NCBI GenBank assembly: GCA_963621575.1
Contig: CAVFEH010000011.1
Coordinates: forward strand, 1-64,000
Origin: UBA1724 sp963621575
GTDB lineage: Bacteria > Verrucomicrobiota > Lentisphaeria > Oligosphaerales > Oligosphaeraceae
Direction: 5' to 3'
Length of the DNA: 64,000 nucleotides
Both the position numbers and the translations under genes were made by a program. The notes under the pieces were generated by a model. The model worked only from the letters and a program-made list of their open reading frames with translations, was not told the origin of the DNA and ran no database searches. Below, one piece after another: positions 38,001 to 45,236 of this stretch. Within the stretch, counting starts at the first letter, position 1. Each line of letters starts with the position of its first letter.

Positions 38001-41000
38001 CGTGCCGCCATCATAGTAGGGAACGAAGGTGGTGTAGTTCAAATTGGATGCCGCGGAATCCTCGCCATTGGCCAGGGATTCGCCGGCGTTCCAGCGATCG
38101 TCCCCATTGGCGTCGTAAAAACGGGTGTCGGTAAGACGATAGCCCTTCGTGCCATCGGGGGTGCCCCAGGTATCGGCCACGCTGTCGCCAGACTGGTAGG
38201 CGCCCATTTTGAGACCATCATCGGGGATCTGGGCGTAGAAGGACTCGCCGAAGCGGAAGGAATCGCTGGGGACCACGCGGATCTCGAAATCCGCGGAGCC
38301 AGGCTCGCCGCCCACGGTGGGCACTGCCACACCGTTCAGGGGCTTCAGGGTCACTTCACGGTAAAGGAGACCCTCCGCCGTGGTGCCAAGCTCGCTCCAA
38401 GTGAGGTTGTCGGCGGAGAGCTTCACGGGCTTCCCGGTGCTCAGATCATAGAGGAGGACGCCGCTGGTGCCGTCATCGGCCAGGGGTTTCAGGGAGACTG
38501 CGGGATCGAAGGCGCCATAGGAGGCGTCCACCAGACGGACCTTCACTGCAGTCAACTTGTAGCTCGCGGGGGCGGCCAGGTCCAAACTGGCAACCGCTGT
38601 TTCCTTGCCGACATTGATGCGGCTGGTCTTGGACTGCATGGCAGGCTGCGCCTTGCCATAGATGTAGATAGGACCAGACAGCAAGGTGTTTGCAGGAGTC
38701 TTTTCAGTGCTGTAGGCGGCGGTGATATAGCTGGTGGCAGCAGGTGCCGCGAAAGCGTGGTACGCGCAGGTATTGCCAACGGAAGGCTTGGACCAATCCT
38801 TGTTTCCAGCGAGATTGCCCTCGATCTTTCCATTTGTCACGGAGACATTCTTCAAGGTGGCGTAGAAGGAAGAGCCGGGATGCATGCTGGTGTCCTTCGC
38901 CTTGACTGTAATGGAACCATCGTTGGTTGTGATCTCCACATCGCCGGAAGAGAACTCCCCGCCCTGGACAGCGATGGAATAAGCAGCGACATCACCGCGG
39001 TCGCCATTGCGGCTAGTTGTGCTGACTTGGGGCGTCGCACTGAGCACGCCGGCAACGCCCGCCTTGCAATTGGGCTGGATGTTGCTGCCGGAAGAGAATG
39101 TCAAGCCGCTGGCGTAGTTGGTCATGGTTCCGCCATTGGCATTCTCGATGCGGAAGACTTCCAGGGGCTCCTCGGCGGAGCCGCCCAAAACCTGGTAGGC
39201 AGACTGGACGGGATGGACGCCGGGAGCGGTGACATCAAACTGCGCCCACTCGCCCATGACGGTACCGGGTCCGAAGGCGTGCTCGATGGGATTCGCGGAG
39301 AAGAGGGTGCCGCGATAGGCGAAAGAAAGGTCGTCGATAGACGCACCTGCCTGGAAACGGAAGCGAATGGTGCTGTCACTGACGAAAGTGGCGCCGACAG
39401 CACCCTTGGACAGATCGGTGTAACTCTGCTCGCTGGCGTTGTAGCCGGAGACGACGTTCTCACCCTGCCGGATGCCCAAGTCATCGGCGCCCAGGATGGG
39501 CTCGGAGAAACGGACATCCAGGAATTCGTAGGTGTCCAAGGAGTCCCCGGAGTTTGCCTTCAAATAGGGAGTCGCTCTCCAAGCGACGGCGGAAACTGCC
39601 TGGGGGGCGACACCATCCCAGGCGCAGGCGGGACCGAAGGAATCGCAAATCCAGATGGCATCCAGGGCACCGGCATCCTCGGCCTCGAGCGCAGTCTGGT
39701 CAACCGTGCGGATCCAGTAGATGCCGGCAGTCTCGTCATCGGAAGAGAAGTCCACATTCTTCAGGCCGGCATTCACATGCTCATAGGTATAATCGACGGT
39801 CGCTTCCTTGCCTTCCTTGTCGATGTAGGGAATTTTCACCGTCACATCACTATCGGCAGCGATGATATCAACGCCATAACCGGAATTGATGCGCTTGTCG
39901 TAGATCTGTTCATCCTCGAAACGGGGATTCACGTAGGTGACCATCACCTGGCGGTCACCGTATGTGCGGGGCGCAACATTGGTCTGGTCAAAGGTGACCC
40001 GGATGGTGGAGTAGATGTAGTTGGCGTCGTCCAGATTCCAGCCAGCAGCGTCGGTGGCCAGGCCATGGTTGGCATTCTGCTGAATGACGCTGACGCCCGT
40101 GACCGCGGCCCTCTGCCAGCCCGTTGGAGTCCTGCCCTCGGTTATGAGATTATAGAGGGCGCTGTCCTTGTCAACGGTGTTCAGAGGATATTTATCCAGA
40201 CCGGGGAAGGCGCCCCAGCTCGTCTCCGAGGCAATCTTGTTCTCCACGTTGTCGGCGTCATCGGAGTGGACCCACACGATGAAATTGGACATGGCGGAGG
40301 AACCCACCATCAACTGGGCGGGATTCTTCGCATCATGGCCCCAGGGATTGAAGAAGTTCATGTCAACGGCGTCCACACGGCCGTCGGCATCCAAGTCACG
40401 GTAGTACATGCCGAAGCACATCTCACCGGCATCCACGCCATCCTGCTTGGTGATGTCAATGGAGTCATGCTGGAAGGTATAGATGTTGTTGGTGGTATCT
40501 GCGGAGGTCCAGACATACCCGGGGTCGCCCAGGATGCCGGGGGTCACCACGACGTCTTCGCCAACCAGGACCGCAGTTCCGATGATCTCCTCAGTCGTGT
40601 AATTGGCGTTGTCCCCCAGTGCGCTGACGAAGGTATAGCTGCCCTTCTTGTTGGTGAACATGGGAGGCAGCAGTCCGGCGTAGCCAGGCTTGTAGGCGGA
40701 CTTCGCAGTGAGAGTGATGGAGCTGTCGCTCAGTGCATCCCCCTCGTAGTCGTAGATGCCATTGAACTCCACGCGAATGGACGCCAGGGTCTTGCCGGCG
40801 GGGGCCAGGAGCGGCGCGTTGGCCGCGAGGTTAGCACCCAACAGGTCGATGATCACATAATTGGATCCCTCACGGTGATGGATGCCGGGATTGTAGACAT
40901 GGGCGTCCGTGCTGCTGTACAGGGTCAGCGCCTCCTCGGTGCTGTCACCATACACCGCGTAGACCTTGAAGTGGGAGGCGGTGATGGTAGAGGTGTAGGT

Positions 41001-44000
41001 GTCGCCCTCGTTGGCATAATAATGCGGGGTGTCCTCAGCGATCTTGATAAGATTCGAACTGCCAAGTTTGCGGTTGTTTCCCACGACGCGCTTGGAGAAC
41101 CGAAGGGCGATGGAACCATTGTCCGCTCCAAGGGTGGCCTTCGACACATAGAGTCCACCAATAGCGGAGAGAGGCAGCTCTCCGGAGGTGGAGGTCTCGG
41201 AAGCCACATTGCCATTGGCGTCGTAAATGGCGTCGGCGTAAGGCCGGATCTCGATGGTCTCCACGCCGCTGGGGATGGGTTCCGTGCTGGAGCTCGTCAT
41301 CTTGGGAGAGATGCTCAGGCGGCAGCGAATCACAGAGGCAGCGCCGGTGAGGGCAACGCCATTGGCGTCGGTGACCTCGTCCACTCGAACGGAGGTGGCA
41401 GTCCCTCCATTCGCCTTGAGGATGACCTTGAAGTCACCGGCTGCGACGGGGTCGCGCCAGTTGAGCTGGCTGGGGAGTGCCTTGCCCAGATTGACGTCAT
41501 CGTCAGCCTTGGGGTCGGTCCATGCGCCGTCGCCATCGCCGTCCTTCCAGATGAAGTCTGCGGAGGAGACGCTGTTGCTCTGGTCCAAGTCGATGTAGTA
41601 GAGGTTGCTCCCGGTGGTGACAGCCTCTCCGGTGAAACCGTCGGCCACGCCGTTGCCCATCAAGAGTGTATCCTGTCCCGCCACGTATGTGAGGGAGCCA
41701 TCCACGGAATTGTCGATCCAGGCGCCACTGCCCTCGGAGGTCCAGGAGGTGAAGAACTCCATGAGCTGGGTCTTCTTGGTGTTGTCAATACTGGTACCGC
41801 TGTTGATCTGGAAATTCTGGGGGAATGCGATGCCGGTGGAGCTGTAGTATGCGATCCGCTCCAAGGTATCGGAGTCGATGTCGTTGATGAACTTCAGTTC
41901 ATGGGTGCCGGTGGGATAGGAGCCGGGTCCCAGCCAGACGAGGTTGTAGACCTCTGGGCCGGTCTGGTCGGTGAAGGTCACCTCGGTGACTCCCGCCGCC
42001 GAGGAGTAGGTCCCATCCTCCTTCTTCACTCCGTAAGTGGGGGCGTTGATGACGATGGAAGGGATGAGCCCCGACCTGTCAATGGTATACAGGTCGCTGG
42101 TCGAGCGGCCATTCTTGCCATAGATCTCGTTGCAGTACTGGAGGGCGAAGGCGTCGGTGCCCAGATCAAAGGTTCCGTTGCCATCCACATCAATCCAGCG
42201 TAGGTAGCCGACCTCGATATCGTCTTTCGAAATAATCGAAACCTGGATTTTCACGGAGACCTTTCCATTGTCCCCGATCTCGTCAAAGTGTCCCTTTGCG
42301 GTCTGTCCATCCAATCCGGATCCCCAGAGATAGGAGTCCACATCAGAGGAGAAGACGCCATCGGGAATTTCGCTGGCGCCCTTCCGGAAGAGGACATTGC
42401 CGTTATCGATGGTTTCGGCGTAGCGGTAGACGTTTCCGTCGGAGCCCAGGTTGGTGCCGTAGATTCTGGCGACAGTGCCCTCGCCGCCCACGGGCTTGTT
42501 GAAGGTAAGGGTGACGTATTGATTGCCGTCCTTCTTCTCGATCTTGGACGCGATGATGGCGGGCGCGGCGTTGTCCACCATATAGGTCTCGCCGCCCAGG
42601 AAGGCGTCGCCCTCGGCGGGCAGGTAGTCCAGACGCACGAAGCCATATCCCTCGCCCACATTGACGGTGAGAATATCACCTTCCAGGGAGCCGATGGCGG
42701 CGGCGGGGGCGGAAGTGCCGCGGACCTCGGCGTAGGAGCCCTCGCCACCCTGGTAGCTACGGGTGACGGTCACACGGAAGTCCTCCGCCTTCACATCGCC
42801 GGTGGCATCGACCTTGAAGGAGAGGATGTTGCCGGAAGCCAGGAATTCGTTTCCATTTCGGGTAATGGCGGTAACCACGGCGGACTGTGTCACGGTGGAG
42901 GCCGGCTGGTTGACGATCGCGGGTCCCACATTGATGACGGGGACATTGTAGATGTCGGTGTGGTCGCCGGTGCCGTCCACATCGTAGTAGAGGAAGCTGC
43001 TCTTGAGGGTCAGGGTGGCGTCGGTCAGCTCGCCCAGGGAGGAGACATCAACCAGGATGGTGTCGCTCTCGGCGGCGGAGGCAAACGCGAAGCCCTTTAG
43101 GGAGTAGTTCCTGCCGCCGGCGGTGAGGGTGGCGGCGGATCCATCGATCTTCACGCCGCCGATGGCGCGGTTGAACTGCAGGACCAGGACGCCGTTCTCC
43201 AGGCTCCAGCCCTTCAGGGCCAGCTCGCCCACTTCCTCGGGCACGGCGATGAAATTCAGACCCCACTTGTTTGAGGAGAGGTTATTGATCTCCTTGTCTC
43301 CCAGGAAGATGTATCCGTCCTTCTCCAGGACGATCTCGTAGGAGTTGCCCTTGGCCACCTTGTCGATGGCCCAGATGCCCTTCCCGTCGGTGCCATTGCG
43401 GTAGTACTCGGCGCCATAGCCAGCCTCGCCTTCCTTCACCTGGGCATGGCAATCACCGCCGTCCACGCGGTCGTACCAGGCAAGCATGGTCTGCCAGGTC
43501 GCATCCTCGCCCTGCTTCTTGATACTGGCTTTCACTCCCGCCACGGGGACACCATTGGCGTCGGTCACACGACCAGAAATGATGTAGCCATTCAGGTCCT
43601 CGTTGGCCTGAAGCTTCATGTTCCGATAAATGTTGATGGCGTTGATCCCGACAGTGGATTTGCCCCAGGCGGAAGCAAAATGCTCGTCCAGATTGTACCA
43701 ACCATTGGAGCCGCTGTCGCCCCAGCCCATGTTGAAGTGGTAGAACCAGCGGCCGTTGTGGGTGCCATAGCCATCCGCATAGATGCTGTGGCCGGCGGAA
43801 GCATCAGAGAGATTGATTGCGGCATAAATACTGACCGGCACAGGACGGTGGGCATCCAAGGAGGCGCGGATGGCGTCATACATGCTGCCTGCGTTGTTTG
43901 TGGCAAAATAATCAAACTGCTTGAAAGTGCCGGAGGACACATTGCCACCGGTCTCCCCTGCATTGGTATGGTAGTAAGCCACTCCGATGGCGATGCCTGC

Positions 44001-44948
44001 ATCGCGGCACAGGCGGCCAATCTCCTTGTAGTTGTCTTCGTTTGCCTCGGAGTAATCCGCTGCCGTGAAGCGGGCGCCCGGATTGAGGGTCATGAGGGAC
44101 CAATTGTAGGCGCCACCCTTTCCCGTGCCACCCATGGTGGTCATTGTATAAGGCCAGGCCTTCATCATCATGTTTTCGCTGCTGCCGACACTCAGCGTCT
44201 TCGTGATGGGGGTCAGCCTCTTCTGGGGCCACTCGTAGTAGCGAAGAATCTGAGACGTGGTGGTGGCGGTACAGCCAACCACGGCGTTGTTCGGGTTGCC
44301 CTCTTCCTCTTTGGGACCGTCCACGGTGGGAGTGGGGGTGTAGTAGTTGTAGCATGCGTATTTCGTGCCACTGTTGCGGTCGTCAATGGCGCCCTGGCTC
44401 CACTTGGTCTTGGTGAAGTAGTCGACCCAGATATCGTCGATGGTGGCGGCCTGCCAGGAACGGGTCTTCCTGGTGGAGGTGTACTGGTTCCACTCCTCCT
44501 GGTTCTTCTGGTAGTACTGTGCGGTGGCGTCGTCGGAGGCGCCGCGGGTCTTGCGGGCGCTCTCGTCGTACTCCTGGTCTGCCACAGCCAGGCGGTTGGA
44601 CATGTCGGCAACGATCAGCCAGCGGAGGGGATTTCCGGCGGCATTATCGAAAGCGCCCTCGTTGTTATAGAAGAGGACGGGCGCCACGCGGGTGTCGTTG
44701 GAGACCACCAGGAATCCCTGGGGGGCGAAGGAGACGGCGTATCCGTAGACGGCGCCACCTTCCTCAACGGCCACGGCGTCCCCGACCTCGCGGGCAATGC
44801 CGTCGGCAGCGACGGGGTTCCCCTGGCTGGCAAGCCAGCCCTTGGCGAAGGCGATGGCCTGCTCCTGGGTGACGGTGGCAGCCTGGATGTTCACGCCAAG
44901 AATCAGCGCAAAGACCGCAATACCAAGACGAACGAGTCGTTTCAGCAT
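26010..44948 (-). CDS. Giant secreted C10 cysteine protease with LamG and thrombospondin type 3 repeats (6312 residues)
   Basis: One uninterrupted frame of 6312 codons. Residues 1-23 are a signal peptide (ending NIQAA). A C10 prodomain-like segment follows (TQEQAIAFAKGWLASQG), then a streptopain-type catalytic domain (about 180-420). It has Cys226 in VGCTATTTSQI and His387 in AGHSIYADGYG, followed by HFNMGWGDSGSNGWYNL as in SpeB. A carboxypeptidase-regulatory-like domain starts near 465. Residues of about 500-3720 are repeated modules with DxDGxGxFD loops. A Gly/Pro/Asp linker lies near 3727-3765. Then come thrombospondin type 3 repeats, LamG-like domains at about 3950-4130, 4390-4575 and 5025-5200, a coiled coil near 4157-4225, a PPC-like domain starting YEPNDHYDYANP near 5675, and a C-terminal domain from about 6150 with GWNLVALPL. 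ATG 44948 follows GGAGAAACG. There is no visible LPXTG or PEP-CTERM sorter. Likely a surface or secreted protease-adhesin; ligands are unknown. Confidence 0.93.
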   Translation of the reverse strand: MLKRLVRLGIAVFALILGVNIQAATVTQEQAIAFAKGWLASQGNPVAADGIAREVGDAVAVEEGGAVYGYAVSFAPQGFLVVSNDTRVAPVLFYNNEGAFDNAAGNPLRWLIVADMSNRLAVADQEYDESARKTRGASDDATAQYYQKNQEEWNQYTSTRKTRSWQAATIDDIWVDYFTKTKWSQGAIDDRNSGTKYACYNYYTPTPTVDGPKEEEGNPNNAVVGCTATTTSQILRYYEWPQKRLTPITKTLSVGSSENMMMKAWPYTMTTMGGTGKGGAYNWSLMTLNPGARFTAADYSEANEDNYKEIGRLCRDAGIAIGVAYYHTNAGETGGNVSSGTFKQFDYFATNNAGSMYDAIRASLDAHRPVPVSIYAAINLSDASAGHSIYADGYGTHNGRWFYHFNMGWGDSGSNGWYNLDEHFASAWGKSTVGINAINIYRNMKLQANEDLNGYIISGRVTDANGVPVAGVKASIKKQGEDATWQTMLAWYDRVDGGDCHAQVKEGEAGYGAEYYRNGTDGKGIWAIDKVAKGNSYEIVLEKDGYIFLGDKEINNLSSNKWGLNFIAVPEEVGELALKGWSLENGVLVLQFNRAIGGVKIDGSAATLTAGGRNYSLKGFAFASAAESDTILVDVSSLGELTDATLTLKSSFLYYDVDGTGDHTDIYNVPVINVGPAIVNQPASTVTQSAVVTAITRNGNEFLASGNILSFKVDATGDVKAEDFRVTVTRSYQGGEGSYAEVRGTSAPAAAIGSLEGDILTVNVGEGYGFVRLDYLPAEGDAFLGGETYMVDNAAPAIIASKIEKKDGNQYVTLTFNKPVGGEGTVARIYGTNLGSDGNVYRYAETIDNGNVLFRKGASEIPDGVFSSDVDSYLWGSGLDGQTAKGHFDEIGDNGKVSVKIQVSIISKDDIEVGYLRWIDVDGNGTFDLGTDAFALQYCNEIYGKNGRSTSDLYTIDRSGLIPSIVINAPTYGVKKEDGTYSSAAGVTEVTFTDQTGPEVYNLVWLGPGSYPTGTHELKFINDIDSDTLERIAYYSSTGIAFPQNFQINSGTSIDNTKKTQLMEFFTSWTSEGSGAWIDNSVDGSLTYVAGQDTLLMGNGVADGFTGEAVTTGSNLYYIDLDQSNSVSSADFIWKDGDGDGAWTDPKADDDVNLGKALPSQLNWRDPVAAGDFKVILKANGGTATSVRVDEVTDANGVALTGAASVIRCRLSISPKMTSSSTEPIPSGVETIEIRPYADAIYDANGNVASETSTSGELPLSAIGGLYVSKATLGADNGSIALRFSKRVVGNNRKLGSSNLIKIAEDTPHYYANEGDTYTSTITASHFKVYAVYGDSTEEALTLYSSTDAHVYNPGIHHREGSNYVIIDLLGANLAANAPLLAPAGKTLASIRVEFNGIYDYEGDALSDSSITLTAKSAYKPGYAGLLPPMFTNKKGSYTFVSALGDNANYTTEEIIGTAVLVGEDVVVTPGILGDPGYVWTSADTTNNIYTFQHDSIDITKQDGVDAGEMCFGMYYRDLDADGRVDAVDMNFFNPWGHDAKNPAQLMVGSSAMSNFIVWVHSDDADNVENKIASETSWGAFPGLDKYPLNTVDKDSALYNLITEGRTPTGWQRAAVTGVSVIQQNANHGLATDAAGWNLDDANYIYSTIRVTFDQTNVAPRTYGDRQVMVTYVNPRFEDEQIYDKRINSGYGVDIIAADSDVTVKIPYIDKEGKEATVDYTYEHVNAGLKNVDFSSDDETAGIYWIRTVDQTALEAEDAGALDAIWICDSFGPACAWDGVAPQAVSAVAWRATPYLKANSGDSLDTYEFLDVRFSEPILGADDLGIRQGENVVSGYNASEQSYTDLSKGAVGATFVSDSTIRFRFQAGASIDDLSFAYRGTLFSANPIEHAFGPGTVMGEWAQFDVTAPGVHPVQSAYQVLGGSAEEPLEVFRIENANGGTMTNYASGLTFSSGSNIQPNCKAGVAGVLSATPQVSTTSRNGDRGDVAAYSIAVQGGEFSSGDVEITTNDGSITVKAKDTSMHPGSSFYATLKNVSVTNGKIEGNLAGNKDWSKPSVGNTCAYHAFAAPAATSYITAAYSTEKTPANTLLSGPIYIYGKAQPAMQSKTSRINVGKETAVASLDLAAPASYKLTAVKVRLVDASYGAFDPAVSLKPLADDGTSGVLLYDLSTGKPVKLSADNLTWSELGTTAEGLLYREVTLKPLNGVAVPTVGGEPGSADFEIRVVPSDSFRFGESFYAQIPDDGLKMGAYQSGDSVADTWGTPDGTKGYRLTDTRFYDANGDDRWNAGESLANGEDSAASNLNYTTFVPYYDGGTALDMSKTCASKLDLQENGINTREIYYAKKNGALNPETDPWKGLFGQFGTIAGTSTSGSSYDLEYNVSYEPGDDLWYDVGGTLGVYDEGIDIPIFGNADFFALPWAVQEFGARGIQLRAAAPAVTADVSNGNVSAPSQEPIPVLAVNLQDASRGFGPRYVLDGSILVETISKNLSAGKHNLVFKAADSSLTLDNGAAVVLSDVANQRFVVADESGTAFLVVRRLADVADFDGDGVTTGSIVALPEADQTVALTVGNDTARDIQQPSAISGVRVLSVGIDATVGDSTLTRNGTKLAWNGGAAVDASQAGIYVLKGASGSKADYIVVQTSVLGGATSETLPVYCANGRVVTPLRNISGVEIMAVGDMLKQGWYTISYDNGTIAFGNGGSVKLPAAGQFAIVYGDGVADDYSRPFLVVRRNGASLPNAAVTDRVFVNQNSLYWVDVTLHSVSGVTPSHFNDLTADQNSGVSLWWDMDGSGTFSASDMFVPLKETPVFVGGGDTWTCSLVPDPDFVTAWLNTPVNGTLQDNQNFFVCVKTTQDMSFGDSFRMSASFLEPSEPDYTYADYKNRDQSISFGTELKGIDNQLTRGAVVSFAEAVSQTITCTTVTNTLFAKETTYGQTVDAGELVSLISVNHFIKTATGATPYVTSVGIDLVNVEGFDPETALASLKATDSAKRGLILYRDANGDGKLDPSVDTAVECTILATYDEATGTTHYDFLLADESCVVPADQDKTADLFVVARMSDELPYGIRFYAAMDVDDIAYSTGAASVASGVKTDILSTSINADFADVVGVEPATATGGLLVRSAGSAVNGYQTVTLKRGLNGAYTLNWNGNSAVITDLTKPVTLTLGSGDSAIVVTFDPQRFFQEDVLAYSLAGAPVDANDGTAVALGSKLTSLAGSTTCLYTDVDMDGKFTLGTDRINQADSDKVFTAADHLSFYDVDGDGEWSENEPVFFDTDLVYSLPWMDVVIDTDSVATQGVGTKTVSLQDNALAILPETPAEGAAVADGELVLFYLDADGDANRNYDPLHDVIILRTCAGTAMGAWTLAADDQVILNPAAEDGDFVVADHLGEALRAFADTDYVKLSTPADGYSLDNAIILSVDENWDDMEMAWEFLANSARSIRRITPDNSNAEFATALSAASGIIGLDIANSGASDVVLTSITVRFDNVKGWNTSDFCKLTADETSGVQLWRDLDGNGAFDPAIDAFVPLSGAPSWSQEGNTQIVTLAPASNNAITSETQDGLFDFFVVVIPSTTANNTNLVDAGDQFTATINNSDVVLNKTLTKSPSVVTGVITIDSKPPQLESTASASESGEYVDMVILTFDEGMKRLSGTDLSVWTVIDVETGNAFEVTGCTLSTSGKIVTLTLGLPEGKTAADYDNTKLKVSASFTADTALTDYAGNPAELVAVDVDGQEIDPDPGPGPDPGPGPTPVDPDDPDDDDDPDFVDTDNDGIPDEWEMKYFGDLTTADDTTDFDGDGVTDLQEYKMGYDPIKTQTPGRSFYAELSNGKYLRVTQTAEGKFLLYGTTSDVTDLVVDAKFYLNATDGEVDFDGDGLANEAENKVFGTDPTRRDTDGDGLNDRDEIMAETDPTDASDPWSNKALDLILEAHEVIDLVYDEATNTIKRHTSTIAARTAPYAVVPDFNGMIDDLSKWSGELWFKLSDSSVASGTLLQKSADREGARGDFWFGLKDGKLALTLPNLFSATRLTTATLDWTVPTGTWVHAAFTVEQVAAARAQITILAYADGEEHLYDSGKIAARLRSTDDSVDGKLYFGDGSTATERLSVLLDEVRIWNKVLTQDEIAANRNVFLTADTANMAAYFACNYTVASGKKFPAVTYKTRSALSEALTQAKSNLESAQTAYGAAKSAYDASSSPSDEEKTALANAEAALESARSVYNQVYDAYAKEMASDGLAATFKGDARLSITDSEEYQDGDSDNDGIADWWEYSNFGDLDTADGDSDADDDKLSDYYEYLLRKQGADPNDPYSLAGDGKTLDGDVDSDGDGLTNAEEMNYGTDPLNGDTDDDGVSDKIEVAFNSNPLHPMSVVVLKSTGMPVEDSWNDVKDTDWTLYRATEAPSRSLDLGALDGDLELPYPDRFAVGTQVLGAYNDVYSGDFTLELWVKAENAASGVLFETRASDTGWGWRFLLENGIPRGEIFTSNDEVIAVVGGEGSTPALQEGVWTYLALCWSTQAHTLTIYRDKIAEISSFPVAYDVDFGAASEYARIEKIDGVAIDEFRFWGEARTPEQIEYWGEQIIPSPLNAVISYDAYTDASGTDVEDRYMERDYQLRANYRFDDGGKTVEDFAHFREDGYALTVADGSIIDFADGAKQIGGVDDVDGDGIPEWWMKTWNLNTFRNANDNEPSKGWLQVPGHQWKLNGTSTWSSMLMYDDDGNIIGLYGYQYGVAYSSLGGAMHYSTTWRNGKLVGVDATNASYGTVGGGNPEGGYITSNKQLSIDMAYVTMHKYVNLAVAPTEAYLTTRTGNGATITGVLVNKHLLSSEELSGNTNLAEYFQAGRNQVVIVWSRHNFHTVTYEIGEDEYDRKFYIGSVDADLTVDGKLVIARGHDYRYDPRAAWYYRATTADYDVDSMGTSFGNVGSDLNGYILNYGITGTSLDPYAHQYGALNDMDNDGIDLYNEYLIGSNPASRDSDNNGIADGKEDYDGDGLVNSVEINTLKTDPLSKDTDNDGVSDAAERASASDPTDWNSPVNYLYLLTDGTEDSYLQMPLQSRFALDTFTLEAMVSAENPANGGLILQRVVGTVDESKPLINYELGLNESGKPYISFSDKEGSTASRTLTAPDALDADTWTHLAATFDASTNIVTLFVDGVQVANGMTASQPITNGPALIYTRAGAGFKGGIDEIRIWNVVRTAAQIQENMDVSLTGKEEGMVAYYRFDDANLTKRAALAGYTDEELREDTSLCPTYLYCADSNVLNAFDWRNNWANAAVLHGTATVVEDPGRSSSFEVGIYAYSSGIEEGNEDPGFAYVSTSGEGTSDILQGVILSYPATAATENIIYKYFWLKTDASGYIADDLTYSSDSLYEVATGNVLSDSVVLGTSTELSLDEVDVAVGDFIQLVVAAVNSDGVTSILSVSKLIELKASDENHGIPAKLVLVSPVEDQTGLPDGKALQVKVRNENDFGGVAHISWYRNMNLVKSGSAEIGANATVTLEMNDTSKVKKGDVWSFKIWFEREGSTARSQAIPPAKTVDGQVTGEWVYLQIGTGFDEEIADSGKRVYGAPTKPESVKVTPEDPDTKSLLIATASGSKCKYAFNYYYQWYYKAVDSSQYVLAPRQDLPYWQPAVTDITDDIGTTQAGFSTYSLDEGDQVYCAVYAMNVYGEKSRSAVSNVVAIQAVGAMYEPNDHYDYANPIYPKTAWLSTSDANIQAHTFKSVDDQDWVWFTVPAGTDNRKMLVSFETNLGTMYAYGSTMASTSIPDTVLELYKLVNGNLKHIKTVRDFSSDNNLGISTSYARFENLALDAGIYYVNVYSQYRSSNDVGVTYYMHLYMEREPWTGESLVWDDPEGGVSSLELTPAAPGASDDLVAKLNVSAYTPEDTRVTDYRYLWYRNGIVVPLKGVSSVESYATSRYILDQAVKGYDTIPSDMLAEGDVWQCVVYPYSSTYGYGSALYSNTVTIGASSWRMNLTSRKTFKSGAEVVAGDEVVTLGWEEFATYGFDPTYDVAFPVLTVPKGDGTYVRQPLAQGALYSLGLSNEFATLSTDIRPYGNTASWFIVAEMGDPASDSIQEFALSWDATALPASTASGLTITQMRKRVDGYYESVLGTATSIEAGQAGEIVLSTDQLNNLQRDENGQKFAVFRVTIGAPDSMQTVTLKAGWNLVALPLTPLNGDVNDVFTVNGSKLYAGSVWQYEGGRYVAATNLVATKGYWIYAKTAATINVYGTAESDVISLSKGFNIIGPVYDIDDFEAAYKAAYPKVYEKIAKNADGGLEIYKFNPEDGGYHLAVVNGKYALKVGTGYWIKATEDVELPVIPTGK
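29890..33665 (-). repeat. Thrombospondin type 3 / calcium-loop repeat clusters alternating with LamG domains
   Basis: Three clusters of DxDxDGxxD repeats lie in the giant protein, at about 33200-33665, 31870-32230 and 29890-30115. Examples are DTDNDGIPDEWE, DTDGDGLNDRDE, DSDGDGLTNAEE and DTDNDGVSDAAE. Each cluster directly precedes a LamG-like domain, so the unit TSP3-LamG occurs three times. The first and second clusters share the phrase YFGDL or NFGDL after WE, which suggests duplication. Confidence 0.8.
34130..38500 (-). repeat. Repeated unnamed module with an SGVxLWRDxDGxGxFDP core
   Basis: The giant protein repeats a module of roughly 130-200 residues. Its core reads SGVQLWRDLDGNGAFDP near 34390-34445. 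It recurs as RGLILYRDANGDGKLDP near 35925-35985 and SGVSLWWDMDGSGTFSA near 36555-36605. A degenerate copy, SGVLLYDLSTGKPVKL, lies near 38430-38475. Each copy continues with a strand-rich part ending in an FFVVV- or ADLFVVA-like segment and a (G)DxFxA motif. The core resembles an EF-hand or dockerin-type calcium loop set in a beta domain. Confidence 0.7.
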
Positions 44949-45236
44949 CTTCGTTTCTCCTAGTGTGGATGAGTGTTGCATGATTTTTATTTAAGAATTG
45001 TTTGATGATTCAGAAATCGTTGCCGCACAGTCTCTTCCATCACAGGAAGAGTCGCCTCCCACACACGGCCGGCAGGCCGCGGGGAGACTCTGCGCCACCC
45101 TGGAAATGAGCAAGAAACATGCCACCGTAGGCACAATCTGCCCCCAGGGTACAGCTAGGCTAGTAAGCCACAAAATAACCCCATTTCTAAATTTTGCGAA
45201 TCCGTGCCGGAATTTTTCCGTCCCTGCCGACCGCGC
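44949..45236. other. Leader and promoter region of the giant gene
   Basis: The 288 bases include an AT-rich segment just before the start. On the minus strand TTAAAT and TAAAAA boxes occur about 40 bases upstream of the ATG, with only a weak -35 (TTTCTG, 16 bases away). No terminator of xerD is obvious, so read-through from xerD into the giant gene is possible. Confidence 0.4.

Noticed and set aside
25635..42203. A plus-strand open frame of 5522 codons opposite the giant gene
   Set aside because: Its codons align exactly with those of the giant gene, and it is open only because that gene avoids TTA, CTA and TCA. The opposite strand encodes clear domains; this frame has none.
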